Shown here piece by piece: positions 24,750 to 37,969 of a DNA stretch of 64,000 nucleotides. The translations under genes were made by a program, and so were the position numbers. The stretch spans positions 1,456,814 to 1,520,813 of the forward strand of contig JH720298.1 of NCBI GenBank assembly GCA_000231825.2, written 5' to 3'. Under the pieces are notes generated by a model, which was given only the letters and a program-made list of their open reading frames with translations, searched no databases and had not been told where the DNA came from. Source of the stretch: Tetrahymena elliotti 4EA (Eukaryota > Ciliophora > Oligohymenophorea > Hymenostomatida > Tetrahymenidae). Position 1 is the stretch's first letter. Each line of letters opens with the position of its first letter.

Positions 24750-27075
24750 TATTACTTACTAAGGTACTTATCAGTAAACTAAATGAAAAAATGAAAATAA
24801 TAATTTCTTCAAGTTTTATTAATACTTTAAAATGATTTATCAGATCATGAGTTCCTAATGATTTATTTTTTTATGAGCTCACATTTTCATTGATGAAAAG
24901 ATATTTACTTTTTTTATTATTATGATTCTAATTGTTCCTATTAAAATTGTTATATATTTTCTTATTGATTGTATTTATCAATCATATCTACTGTACCACT
25001 TCCTCTAGTTAATCTTCAAAATTTTATTAACAATTTAGTTCATCAATATTTATATCAACACTTGATATTTGAATTGATTTATCAACTAGTTCTATTTATT
25101 AGAATTTAAATAATATCCTTATTATTTAAGTATTAGCAATTTGAATCAGAAAGTGCGGTATCTTGGTTGCATTCGTATGATTAAAAATGTATTGATAAAT
25201 TTCATTAAAATAAATTTTTTAATTCTTTTTTAAAATAAAAATGAAAGAAATTTTTTATGAAAAAATTACCATTTAATAGATAATAAAAAAGTGAAGCATT
25301 TAAAAAAGCAAGCACAGCTGTTGTATGTTAGCATATTCCGTTAATTAAATCAAAATAATTTTAGTATCTCAAACATTTGCTATTGATATCAAATTTTATA
25401 CAAAAGTTTATTTGATTTTGAGGATAACATTAATTATTAATATTTCCACCAAAAATGTCTTTTTAAATGTAAGATCCATAACCACAAAAAAGACAATCAC
25501 CTGATCTTTAAACTTATGTGCAAGAATAATATTCTTGATTGTAATCATTTTTAATGCATTGGCTTATCTATTTTTACTCATTTTGATAAAGAAATTAATC
25601 TTTTTCACACTAATAACAAACAAAATATTATGAGGTTATATATACTTAATATAAACAGTTTTTTACAATAGGAAGACATTTAAAATCAGCTAGTAAATAT
25701 TACTATGAGCATAATAAACAGTTTCCTTCTTTATTATAAACTAAACAATTAGGTCGAGATCCTTTGATACATTCATTTTATTTTAGAATATACTAATTTT
25801 CACAGACTTTACAGTTTGTATCCTCATATACTTTGCAATTAGAGATGTTAAAATCTAAAATGCAACTACTTTAAAACCTATCAAAAAGCTCATACCCGTT
25901 TTCTTTTTTTACATATTTTACACTTTTTCCTTCACATTTGAGACATAAATTAGCTAGATACTAAACACATCCTTCTATTAATTTATTGTTAGATATTTCT
26001 ACACATTCATAATAATATGGTTGCTGGTAAAAATATTGATAATATTATTAATCTTAGATCATTTCTAATGCAAATGATAGAAGCAAAATAAAAAGAGGAT
26101 CATTAAAATCATGTGATATTTGGATTCATTTCTCTTAATTTAAATTATAAATATGTCATGTTTATTCATTAAGTTGATATCCTTCCTAACATTTGTATTC
26201 CGGGTTAAATTTTGAAGAATCATTGTCATTATTTTGAGAAGAATTAGAGGATTTTAAGCATCATCCCTGTGAATTATTAAACTCTGACAAACATTAAAAG
26301 CAAAATTTTTATTATCCAGCATACCCAAATAATAAATAATTTTCATAATAAGAACATTCAGACCCTTCAGAATTTAGTCCTTCACCATCTGCGCAAATAC
26401 ATTGTATTCCATTATTTTTGAGACACTTAAACTTAGAAGCTAAACAACCATTCATTGATGGTTAAAAAATAAAATTTTCTTAACACGAAATGTCTGAATC
26501 ATAAATAATATTTTGTTTTATCATATTTGAATTCACAAAATTCAAAAGAGCATAGTAATTATTACTTTTCTAAGATAAATAAAATATTTCGTAATTTTAA
26601 ATGTAAGCTTAATTACTTATTATTTTGCAATATCTATCTGGTTAGTGCATTATTTAATTTTATTCAATATCAAGTGTATAAGGAATCTGGGAGAAATGCA
26701 TATTTTATTTATAGTGCCAATTTTAGAACACTAGGATGAAATTCTAATAGATTTTCTGTAACAAAAAGTTGGTTTTGTTCTATCTAAATAGTTGTCAGAG
26801 CTTCATCGCACTCTCTATTTCTATCAAGTCTCTTACAGTAAGAATATAAAGGTATTGGTAAAGATGTAGCCTAAATACGTGATTTAAAATCATAATCAAC
26901 AACAAAACCAAAAATGCATTCTTAACAAATAGGCTAAGGTTGATTATTGCTTGGATCTTAGAAAACAATTATAAATCCCACAGTTCTGTATTACATTTTT
27001 AGACTAGACTTTTATTGAGAATTACAAAATAAATGCGATAAATAGAAATAATAATATTCTCCTAGTCATTTCTTA
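24750..27075 (-). pseudogene. Cysteine-rich, probably secreted or membrane protein gene, reading frame broken
   Basis: Minus-strand sequence opens at 27075 with MTRRILLFLFIAFILQ, a clear signal peptide, then a series of CxxC/Cx(8-15)C modules typical of ciliate surface proteins (for example CQECIFGF, CLKCEGKSV, CKVCENQ, CLLCSQQYL). The frame shifts at the T-run complementary to 26962-26965 and again between about 26650 and 26760. TGA interrupts it at 26261, 26156, 26126 and 24982. A GTAATTTT intron donor lies near 25280. The last part (about 24760-24830) contains a hydrophobic run, EEIIIFIFSFSLLISTL. Whether this and the WD-repeat gene are one gene or two is open. I call it a pseudogene provisionally; indels in the assembly would explain the shifts but not the TGA codons. 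Confidence 0.5.
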
Positions 27076-28851
27076 CTTAATTAAATAAAGATTTTAAGAT
27101 TTAATTCTTTTTTCTTTTTTTAATTACTCTAATTTTTTATTAATTATCTATTTATTTCAAACAAAAATAAAAGTAATATTTTTAATAGAAATAATTTAAT
27201 TAGTTTACATTTAATCTAAAATCAATTTTTTCTTTGAAGAAAATTAATTTTTGTAGGCAAAATAGCCTCTATTGAGTTTATATCATATGATTTGATAAAC
27301 AAATATTTATCAAACTAAGGCTCAATTTAGATTGATTTTATTTAGTAAAATTATATAAAATATAAAACTCTATTATTCCTTTTAGTTGATATTTAATATT
27401 ATCTTTAAATATAAATCCAATTTCAACAGTCAATCACTTTTTCGCTTAATATTTTGAATTAGGTATTTGTTTATTATTTTTTATACAGTTATTGAATATT
27501 TTCTTTTGAAAATTTATTTGTTTCATTTTTACCTAATAAATTGTGCTCTTAATTTTTGAGGTTGTATATTAATAAAAATAAGTTTTAGATGGTAAATAAA
27601 TTTTATGTAGATAAATCAATACTGATAGCATAGATATCTTTTTTCATTTTAATATTCAATTTTATTTTTTTAGTTGTTAATTAGCTAACTTATTATTAAA
27701 AATATAGTAGTTATCAGAGGGATAGATATTAAATAGAAATATTTTGGGAAATAAAATAATTTAAGATATTTTCTATCCAAAAATTTATTGTATGATAGTT
27801 TCCAACTTTTAGCCTCCCCTCTCTCATTTTAAAAAATACAAACAATAAAAAAAACACCTTTTTAGAAATACAAATAAATTTATTATTTTGTTAATTAAAA
27901 AAATAAATATGCCACTAAAAAATTCAAATGATAGAATCAAAAAATAATTAAAGCAATTCTAGTTTTTAAATATCTAAAAAAATATGGAATAAATAAATAT
28001 TTTAAGGAAAAAAAATTCATTTTGATAATTTTAGGAATCAATTTAGAAAGAGGGGAAAAATAGAAAAATAGCAAAAGATAAAATTAATTTTTGTTGTAAA
28101 TTCATATATTAGTAATTTATGTGTTCAAATAGTTTCGAGCAAACAAATATAATTTGTATTTATTTGTTTGTTGTCTTCATGGATATTATTTATTTGCTAC
28201 AGTTTAAGATACTCCAAAGAAAATGTATAAATTTATATTTTTAAAATATCATTAAAGAGACTTCGATTATTTGAAAACCAAAAATCCAAAAATTAAGAAA
28301 ATATATGGATTTAATTGTAAAATTAAGAAATAAGCTGATCAGATGGAGGATCTACTTTCTTATAATAAATAGGCAAACACGTTTCATTCGAATTTATAAT
28401 ATTAATTTGGTAGGAAATTAAAAAAAGTATATGAAAAATTTAAATTAAATATCCTAAGTTAAGCATTGATTTTAGCATTTAAAAATATTATTTAAGCATT
28501 AAAATGTTCATTAAATAAACTATTTTACTTATTTTGTCAGAAAAAAAATTCGGTTACAGTTAATTTGATAAAAATTAATCAAAATAATATCAAATCTATT
28601 ACAAAATTTACTTTTCATTGTTAATTTGTAATTGTTATAAGTAATCAAGACTGAAATAGATCCTCCACAAAATATTATATTAAAAAACAACTAATTACCA
28701 TTATTTATTTAATTAGTAAGATTTTTATGATTTAGTTTCTTTCAGTCCTCCCAAAAAATTTGCTATAAAATAAATTAATTAATTTCTAATTCTCCTTATA
28801 ATAAAATTTTTAAATTAAATTGAATAATAAACAGAAATAATCATCTAAAAA
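27076..28851. other. Intergenic, AT-rich
   Basis: 1.8 kb between divergently transcribed genes. No coding exon, tRNA or obvious repeat is visible apart from A/T runs. It should contain both promoters. Confidence 0.5.
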
Positions 28852-31003
28852 ATGAGCTAGGTAGACAACGAATTCTTGGTTTTACTTTTAAATCAATTAG
28901 TTAGCAATGAAGTATTTGCAGAAAAGGGCTTCATTAGGAAACTCTAATTAGTTTCAGAAAGAATTTAGGACAATTAAGCTTAAAAGAATGTTGATATTGC
29001 AATCTCTTCTTTGAAGTAATATATTTAATAAAATATGGAAGAGTTCAAGGAAATTGAAGAACTTAAGATTTTATCACCCATGAAGTAGCTAAAGGTTAAA
29101 CGTTTGTATGTCGATGGATGCTTCGATCTCATGCACTCTGGTCATTTTAATGCCATTAGATAAGTAATTTTAAATCTAGAATTTATCACTTTATTTCTTG
29201 ATAGATTTATTAATTATTTTTGATGGACTTTTAAGTAAATTTAACATTTTTTAAATAGGCAAAACAATTCTGTGAGACTCTTGTTGTTGGTGTTATTGCT
29301 CAAGAAGAAATCACCAAGAGAAAAGGTCCTCCCGTTCTCAGTTATGAAGAAAGAGTTGGAATTGGTAATAAATTAAAAATCTTTTAGCATAAATTAATGC
29401 AATTTGAATAGAGAGAAACCATCTTATCTTAAATTAATAAAAAATGAAAATGATATTTTAGATTTGAAATGATTTAGAAAGAATAATTTTCTTTCTTTTA
29501 TTCTTTTAATAATAAAATTTGTTTTTCTTTTCAATTGAAATGAAAATATTATTTAGATTTGACTAGCTTTTTATTTTAACTCCTTCTTAATAAAAAATAG
29601 CTAAAGCTTGCAAGTGGGCTGATGAAATTTGTGAACACGCTCCTTATGATCCTACTATTGAACTTATTGACCGTCTCCACTGCAGTCATGTTGCTCATGG
29701 TGATGATATGATTGTAGGACCTGATGGTTAAGATGCTTATTCTCCATTTAAGGTCTCAAACAGAATGATGTAAAGATAATCTTAACAATATATGTGTTTA
29801 TAACAGCAAAAAAGATTCTATAGAAATAAATGAATAAGAAAGATAAAATAAATTAAATATCATAAAAAAATTAATAGAACATTCAAGAGAACTGAAGGTA
29901 TTTCAACTACTGATATTGTAGGTAGACTTCTATTGATGACCAAGAATTAAGAGAGCATTGAATATGTAATTTATTTGATAATTATTAATTAGGGAGATAT
30001 CAATTCAAAATAAATTAAATAAATTAAAACGGAATCTAATTTAATAAGATTTGTGCTGATTTATCATTTTAATTTATTTTTTATTTACTATAGAAAAAAA
30101 TTCGTAAGTTAAGTGGAGAACAAGGTATTACTGCTAGTAAAATTGATGAAATTGAGGAAAAATCCACTATCACTAACAATAATACAAAGGAAGTTGACGA
30201 ATCTACTGCTATGAAATTAAAGCTTTTAAATACCACAAAGAGAATCAGATAATTCAGTCAAGGAAATAGAGAACCTAAAGAAGGAGATAAGATTATTTAT
30301 ATTGACGGTTCTTTTGATATGCTCCATATTGGACACATTGAAACTTTAAAGAAGGCTAAAGAGCTTGGAGATTACCTTATTGTTGGTTTACATGATGATG
30401 AAGTAAAAATTATTTTTTATTTAAATAAAAAGCAAAAGCTCAAATCAATTTTATAGAATAAAAAATATTAAATCTTAATCTAATTAATCGTTATAAAAAA
30501 AGACTGTTTAAGAAAAAAAAGGAAGCAACTATCCAGTTTTAACTCTCTAAGAAAGAGTTCTTAACGTTTTGGCTATGAAGGTAAAATTAAATAAAAAGAA
30601 ATCTATAATAAATCTTGATAAAATAAATAGTATGTTGATGAAGTTATCATTGGTGCTCCCTGGTAACCAACAGAATAGTTAATTAAATAGTTTAACATCA
30701 ATATAGTTGTTGAAGGTAGTATGACTAAGCTTAAAGAAAATAAGCCAGAAGTCATTGAACAAGATCCTTATTTAATCCCCAAAAAGTTAGGTATTTTCTA
30801 GCAAATTGAATCTTCAAATGACATGACAACTGATAAGATCGTTGAAAGAATCATTGAAAACAGAATGAGGTAAATTAAGCAATAAATGTAAATAAATTAA
30901 TAATTATTTATTTAAAAAAAATAGATTCCTAGAAATTTACAATGTCAAAAATAAAAAGTAGGACTTATACTATGAATAAGAAAGAAAAGTTAAAGAAGTT
31001 TGA
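28852..31003 (+). CDS. PCYT2: Ethanolamine-phosphate cytidylyltransferase
   Basis: Exons 28852-29163, 29259-29364, 29601-29769, 29878-29965, 30094-30402, 30503-30580, 30631-30869, 30925-31003; all phases close (459 aa). Two cytidylyltransferase domains are present, as in eukaryotic ECT. Domain 1 has [12 protein letters not shown] (HSGH at residues 94-97), PYDP, HGDD and [14 protein letters not shown]. Domain 2 has [12 protein letters not shown] (HIGH at about 303-306), [20 protein letters not shown] and a TTDKIVERI stretch in the ISTS position. The enzyme makes CDP-ethanolamine from CTP and phosphoethanolamine, the rate-setting step of the Kennedy pathway for phosphatidylethanolamine. About 80 N-terminal residues precede domain 1, longer than in animals. 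Two tandem domains separate it from choline-phosphate cytidylyltransferase, which has one. Confidence 0.96.
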
Positions 31004-31464
31004 AATTTCAAATTATCAATTAATTAATTAATCAATCAATAATTATTTGAACTTATTTTACTTATTTTGGCAAATAGAGTTTAGCCTTCTTTTATTCTAA
31101 GTTAATTCTTCTATTGCTTTGAATCTATAATTTATTTATGTGATGATTTTGTTTTTATTCTCAAAATATTATTTCAAATCTACTAAAATATTTTTTTATT
31201 AATTGTTATTTCTGAATTAAATCATTTAAAATATTAATTTTAGTATTGATTTTTTCATAATTTATATTGCTTTTAAAAGCTAAAATACCTTTTTTAATTT
31301 TTATTAAAATGATAATGTGTCTGGTGGATATTGGTTAATTGAAAATATATTTTAATAATTGCTTGTGTAAATGAAAATTAATAGAGCTATTAAAAATTTT
31401 TAATTGATTTTAAAATATATTTACAATAAACATATTTGCATAATGACATTAAAATAATATTTTA

Positions 31465-32034
31465 TCATAAAGCTGGTTTTATTTATTTAAACAATTAAAT
31501 TGTATTATGTTCCTATATAATAGAAGACTCTATCATTTCTTCTATTTCTCTAATAGTTAACCTTTTTGTTGCCAGAGCAATTTATATTCCTCCAGACATT
31601 TAAAATGCTCTGCAGCCAAATATTTCTATATTAGAAACAACATACTCTCTATCACTTGATAGTTCAGCTAAATCTTTGTCAAAAGGCAAAAGATAAATAA
31701 TTGGAGTTAAAGTTATTTTGTAAATAATATTGTTAATATCTTTGAAGGAGATTTAAATATCCGTGCTTTAGTTAAAATCCTTGTACAAGCTTATTTTAAT
31801 AATTTCTTTGCCTTCAAAATTTATCATGCCAAAAGCATATTGTTGTTTAAACCACCATTTTTAATTCTCTTTTGTAAATTGATCCTTCTAAGTAGAATTT
31901 AATTATGGAAGAAGCATATCCCTAAACAAACTATCAAAATTAATGAGCTAAATCTCAGCTTACTTACTTTAATATTAGGTAGTTAATGATTTTTCTTAAA
32001 TATAATCTATGTCTTATTAGTTAATTTCCATCAT
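31465..32034 (-). CDS. Unrecognised small protein, single exon
   Basis: ATG ATG start at 32034 and stop TGA at 31465-31467, 189 codons, no intron needed. The protein begins MMEINQQDIDYIQEK and has a Gln-rich N-terminus, then a mixed alpha/beta region with KWWFKQQYAFGMINFEGK, hydrophobic KITLTPIIYLLPFDKD, and CRAFQMSGGIQIALATKRL near the end. No signal peptide or clear membrane span. I do not recognise the family. It lies 461 bp beyond the PCYT2 stop, convergent with it. Confidence 0.65.
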
Positions 32035-33128
32035 TTTGCTTACTTAATTAATCCTACCTCTTAGTTAGCTTTTCTATTTAGTTATATCTCTTAAATTTTA
32101 AAATTATTAAAAATAATAAAAAAACTAAATTATTGATGTATTTGTTGTAATCAAATAAGATAATGTCGTCAGTCATTACATATTATCAAAATCTTGAACG
32201 CATCAAATATTAATATATTTTTCAACATTTTAAATTAATCTAAAGAAAACAAATAATTTTTTTTAAATGAAAAATCATTCTAAATATTAAATTATTTAAC
32301 AAAAATATAATCTATCACCATATTTTTTAAGCTTCATTAATTTTTAATTAATTATTCTATGAATAATTATTTATTCAGAAAAATAAATAAAATATTAGCA
32401 AAATTTAATAGATTAATCATTTTAACTTAGATTATGTTTTTTCTTCTTGTCCTTGATTAAAATAAAAAGAAATAATTTGTTTATTTTCTCTTGATAAAAG
32501 ATGTTGAAAAATAAAATAAATATTTGTCAAATAAATAAAATTTTCTAACTCCTTAATTGTCTTGCTAAAACAAATTTTATTTTTTGATTTTTAAAAGATA
32601 AATTAATTAATAAACAAATAGTTTTTTATAATTTTTATTTTAAAAAAGAAATAAATAAATATTTATTTAAAAGTGTAGAAATGATTTAACATGTCCAAAT
32701 TAATATATTTGCTAACAGAATGGTGGAAAGAATTGCAGTGTTTGCTTTTCTTTTTGGAAAAATATTTTTGAAAAAAGTTACTTTGAAAGGCACATTGATT
32801 TGGAATCTAATAATTTTTTTATTTCATTAATTAGAAGACCGAGTAGCCAGTAAATTTATTTTTAAAAATGTAGTGAATAAAAAATACATAGATAATAATT
32901 TTCATTGATTTTATTTGATTGATTAATTGAGTATTTGTTAGTTTGGTTGATTGATTGATTAATAGAGTGTGTGTATTAAAAAGAAGCTGTTAAATACTCG
33001 TAATTAATATCTCCACAAAGATAATTAAAATATTAAAGATTTTGAAGAGATATCTAATTAATTTCTAAAGAAAATAATAATTTATAAAGTATAAATAAGA
33101 TATATTGATTTATTAAATATAAAATAAA
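32035..33128. promoter_or_regulatory. Divergent intergenic region, presumed shared promoter interval
   Basis: The minus-strand gene starting at 32034 and the plus-strand WD40 gene starting at 33129 point away from each other, so both promoters must lie here. The DNA is AT-rich with TTGATTGATTGATTAA runs near 32915-32965. No specific element can be named. Confidence 0.4.
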
Positions 33129-35424
33129 ATGAACTTTTAAGATGTTTAAGCAGCAAGCCAAACAGTTTATTATCCATAATCTGCTAACAATAAATATATT
33201 TATGATACTAGAAATCCTCTTATCCATTTTCGTCCCCACTCTGCCTCTGTTTTAAATACTCACCGCTTCAAGCAAGGTAAAGATGACTTCTTTGTTCTCC
33301 TTCCATATATAAGAAAAAATAACAAGAATAATTAATATTTGTGCCATTTAATATTTTGAATAAGACTAGCTTTTTCAATTAGATTTTAAATTAATTTTAA
33401 AATAAAATAGATTATTACATGCACAAGGCAAGAATAAGAAAATAGTCTTTTAATGGTTTTAAAAATGATGGCTTTGAAATGTAAATGAGTGAAAAGAAAG
33501 CTAGATCTTTAAAACCAATGATTGTAGATAATAAAACAAAAAATAAACTCAATGAAAACAGCAATTCTAATAAGCACAGTTAAAAAATAAATTTGTTTAA
33601 GAAAACACCCAACAACACATATTAAAATGCAAATGATTTCTTTTTATATTTGAAAGCCTCATCAAGGAAAAATAATCAAAGCTGCTTCATTGAAAGAGTA
33701 AATAATGATAACGATCTATATAATATTAGCCCTATAAAAGAGCCCACAATCTTGAATGTAAGTAAAAGATCTAGTATCTCTAAAAGTATCTTAAAGCCTT
33801 TAAATCTATAAGACATTCAACTTGATAATATTTAAAAATAAAATTATTTCTCACAACAATCAAAACAAATTCCTCCTAAAGCTACTCCTAATAATATTTA
33901 TGCATCGCCTGTAAAAAGCCCTAAAAAAAATCATCAACATGACTATCTCAATGAAAACAGTCCTCCTCATACAGGAAAAACACAAATATCCCCAATTAAG
34001 AGAGGTATTTTTAAAACTTTAAATTGAAAATACATTTAAATAATTTTATTAAAAATATTTATTTAACAGAGAAGTAAGACCAAAATTTGTTTGACATCTT
34101 TCAGAAGCAAACATTCTTTGAAAAACTAAGACTTAAGTTTGGTACATCTTAAATTTTAGCAATGAGATATTCTCCTGATGATAAGTACTTGGCCTTCTCC
34201 TAATCTGATGGTAAAGTAACAGTATTCAGTGATGTTAAAGGTAAAAATAATCAAATAAATAGAAAAAAACATCTTTCTTTCTTTCATTCATTCATAGATT
34301 TATTTATTTTTTTGATTAAATTTTAATTGGGTTTGTTTGTAAGTTTTAATTCATAAAATTTTGCTCAGTTTTTATAAAGAAAACTAATTTGAGTTAAATT
34401 TATCGTTAATTACTCACCTCAAAAATTTACAAGCATAAAGAAATCCTAGTAAGAAATATTCATTGGCATTTTCTTTAAATTAAAGTTAGTTAGTTGCTAA
34501 TAGAGACTTATTATCATTTTTTATTTTGTTTCTTTTACTCATTCATTCATTTTAATGTTAAATTTTTATTGAATTAATTTTTATTTGAAATAATTTTTAG
34601 GAGTTCCTCTGTAAACAATTAGATAGGAGTATCCTTGTAATAGTGTAAGATGGAATCCAGCTGAGTAAAGACATTGTTTACTGGAGGGGTATGCAAATGG
34701 AGCTGTTGTATATCGCTAAATAAAACCTAATTTAACGAATAGAATTATTTAAGTATTTGAAGAAGGAGAAAAAATAGAAGAATAAAACTAAGTAAATAAT
34801 AACAGCATAAACTGTTTAGAATTTCTACCTTCTGGTTTGAGCTTCTTAAGTGGAAGTAGTGATTCTTGCATTAGATAATACGATATTGTTACAGGCAAGA
34901 AAAAAAATACAATCAAATATCATAAAAATCGTGTGTTTGCAATTAAAAGTATTGACAATAATTGCTTCTTAAGTGCTGGATGGGATCACACTGTCTTCTT
35001 GTATGATCTAAGGGCATCTAAAGTTCAAAAATATATATATGGTCCCATGATTTTTGGTGATTCACTTGATTTTAACAATTACTAAGTCTTATGTGGATCT
35101 TGGAGAGAGTATAAATAACTTGAAATTTTTGATCTAAGAAATGATTAATCACAAGAAATTAAATGGGAAAATATATCTAAAAATGAAATACCTAATTTTG
35201 TTTATTGTTGTCAATTCTCTAAAGTAAATCAAAAGCATATTGTTGCTGGATCTACTGGAAAATATGAGCTAAGAGTCTTCGATAGAGAAGACAATTATAT
35301 ATGCATAGATGCTATTGATAGATCCTTAACAAAAGGAGTATTCTCTCTGGATTTCAGAAACAATTCAAATCATATATCTTTTGGCACCTCCGATGCTTCT
35401 TATGGACTTGTAGAAATTATTTGA
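33129..35424 (+). CDS. WD40-repeat protein with disordered N-terminus
   Basis: Exons 33129-33276, 33411-34004, 34070-34240, 34601-35424; all phases close (578 aa). Residues 1-260 are Lys/Asn/Ser-rich with SPIK/SPVK/SPPH proline-directed phosphorylation-like sites. From about residue 270 a WD40 propeller begins: ILAMRYSPDDKYLAFSQSDGKVTVFSD, SVRWNPAEQRHCLLEGYANG, LSGSSDSCIRQYDIVTGKK, FLSAGWDHTVFLYDLRA, VLCGSWREYKQLEIFDLRN and a last blade ending GLVEII. About seven blades can be counted, so it is a closed propeller. Propellers are protein-binding platforms and the partner is unknown. Start is the first ATG of the frame. Confidence 0.9.
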
Positions 35425-36031
35425 AATATTATAAAAATTAAAAAAATTCCTCTCTTAATTACTTTGTAAATAATATAACAATAACACTATATACATATAT
35501 ATACAAGCATATTTCCTTTACAATATTCTAAAATATTCTGCAATTCTTTTAAAATTATTCTTTCTTTACAACCTTACTTACTAAAATTCTTTATTTTTTT
35601 TGAAATAAAGAAAAATTATTTTTAAGAATTATTAATAAAAAATATTTTTATCTAGGATGTAATCTAAAAACCCTTAAAAATCTGAAAGCCAAAAATATGT
35701 ATTTTAATGTTTGATATATTATAAAGACAACTGTTTTAAATATTAATTACTGTATCTCTCCATCTTCAGTCCTGGGTAATCAGCAAAAATTTACAAGGTT
35801 TTGAAGATTTTTCTTCAAGTAAAATTAATAAGGGTCTTGAATTATAAAGAAAGAGAAATTATGTAATATTAAGGTCAATAGAAATATTATTTTTATTTGA
35901 AAATAACATGATATTTAGATGATTGAATTGAAAAATGTTAAGCAAAGTAGTTGGATAAAATAATAAGAATTGATTTGCTATAAATATTTTGATTAAAGAA
36001 TTGAAGAATACATAGATAAATATAAATAGAG
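35425..36031. other. Convergent intergenic region
   Basis: Between the WD40 gene stop and the 3' end of the minus-strand gene. AT-rich and noncoding as far as I can see. Confidence 0.45.
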
Positions 36032-37135
36032 TCAATTATCATTTATTTCTGAGTTATATTCATCAAATTGGTGAATGTTTGATTAAGAATCTTATTTAGA
36101 TTCACTTTTTTGAGTTTAATATTGTTGTTATTGTTATTGGGAACTTTGTTTATCAAGCTTAACTTTCTCATTATTTTATGATTTTAATTTAGCTTTTGAA
36201 TAGGAGGAAGAGTAATAAGAGCCTTCTTTTTTGAAGGCTTTCTATAGATTATCGTCATACTTGATGTGTTGATAATATAAGTCTCTCAAACTGTAATCTC
36301 TATTAGATTGACTTGAATATTTGGTAGACCTATTAATATTTTATTTTTTAAACTCTTCTTTTTATTTTTTAGCTTCATTTTAGAAGCTACTGCTTTGAGT
36401 AAAGTTTATTTGGTTGTTTAAAGTGAATGTACTCTTAGGGGTATATGTTGATTATTGTCTGAGCATGTTTAACTAAGAATTTTATTTGTTCAAATATTAG
36501 TTATCAGATTTTGAAGAATATGATCCGTTTTGTAAATAAAATTGATTGGATGGGCTTCCATTATTTGCTTAATAAAATCCTTAAGAAGTGGAAGAATATT
36601 ATTTGTCCTCTAAAGTCTTTAAAGTCTTTGAAAGATGAAAGAAATTTGAAGAGAAGGTAAAATTCTTTTTCAAGTATTTAGGAACTAACTCATTATTTTA
36701 AGGTATGATGTGATCATGCTCATTAATCCTACTTCTCAAGTGCTCATATTTATTGTAATAAACATTTGGATTATCATCCCATTTTTCTATTTAAGAAATA
36801 TTATTTTACAGGTTAAATACAAAATTAGACAAAAAAGATTTTATTTTAATGATTAATTTGATGAAAGAATTTAGCTTTTTAAAGACTTCCTTCCATTAGT
36901 AAATTTATTGCTGAACATTTGAAAAAGAAATAATAATTACTTTCTTCTTTTACCTTTTGACGATTAAATATTTGTTGCATGTCTGAGGATTTCACAAAAT
37001 GTTTATACTTCTGCAAGAGTTTCTAGTACTTGATTTACTCTAAATCATTCAGTGGTTCCTAATAAAAAAGAAATGTTTTATGATGAAAATGAGTTGGTTT
37101 GCTTAAAGAGAAATAATTACTAATTTTATATTCAT
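36032..37135 (-). CDS. Unrecognised Gln/Ser/Tyr-rich protein
   Basis: Minus-strand exons 37121-37135 (15 nt, MNIKL), 36954-37058 and 36032-36910; introns of 62 and 43 nt; all phases close (332 aa). The N-terminus is a probable coiled coil (EPLNDLEQIKYQKLLQKYKH) followed by an amphipathic stretch with IEKWDDNPNVYYNKYEHL. The C-terminal two-thirds is low-complexity, rich in Ser, Gln, Asn and Tyr, ending in a Gln run (SSQQQQQQYQTQKS) and an acidic tail. No enzyme motif; possibly a cytoskeletal or assembly factor, but this is only composition. The first 15-nt exon is the least certain part. Confidence 0.7.
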
Positions 37136-37632
37136 AATTATTGATCAAAATAGTCAATTTCTACTTATATTATTATTTATTTTTAAAGAAATTACAAACT
37201 TTTCTCATGTAAATTATTTATCTTTTATTAAAGATTATCTATCTATCTCACAAAAATCAATCAGTGAATAACTTTTTTTAAAAAAAAAAAACACGAATAA
37301 ATAAATAAATAGCTAGCAAGCTAGTGAGCCAGTTGTTGTTGATAGTTTATGGGATTGATAATTTTTTTTATTTTAATTATTTATTACAAATAAAAAACTA
37401 ACCATTTAATTAACTAATTAAAAAATAAACAACATGCATGCATATTTATATTTGTCTCATCATCTTATGTCTTTATTTTCTTATTCTCTTGCTTTTTTTA
37501 GAAAGTCTTTATCTTCCAAATTTATTGATAAAAGGGAAGAGATATTCTTCTTATTCGCCTTATTCTATTCATTTAGTTTTTAAAAGATATTTTTTACGTT
37601 ACTTTTTATTTATTTTCTAAAATTTTATTTAC
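37136..37632. other. AT-rich interval, possible 3' exon of the next gene
   Basis: No confident gene. Open minus-strand frame with Lys-rich translation continues below 37633, but composition is intron-like. A CATGCATGCAT palindrome lies at 37433-37443. Confidence 0.35.
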
Positions 37633-37969
37633 CTCTTCTCTTATTTTGGCCCTCATTTCTTCATACTTTTTGTTAATAGTTTAGACTAAGCTTTCACCTA
37701 GCCCTTGTAATGTAGATTTCATAGTCTCCAACCATGTTGAATTTTCTACTCCTTCAAATACTTATTCTAGTTAGCTTCTTGCAAACAAACCCAATACTAC
37801 AGGTTCATCATTCTTTTAAGCATCTTTATAAACTAGAGGGTCAACTGGGTCATTTGTTGCCTTTTGATAAACAAAAAATTAATGTAGAGAATAAATCATT
37901 TAAAGATATAATAAAAAGTACCGCTGGAATTTTAGGTATTTCTTTAATCTTCTTCTCAGCTGAAAGCAT
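37633..37969 (-). CDS. Unrecognised protein, two exons, C-terminus unresolved
   Basis: Minus-strand exons 37922-37969 (MLSAEKKIKEIPKIPA) and 37633-37860 joined over a 61-nt intron, phase 0 on both sides. The second exon encodes ATNDPVDPLVYKDAQKNDEP, then FARSQLEQVFEGVENSTW and a helical QTINKKYEEMRAKIREE, with markedly higher GC than the flanks. It ends at a GTAAAT donor; the next exon was not identified. The frame is also open upstream to about 38050, so the start could be earlier. Family not recognised. Confidence 0.5.
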
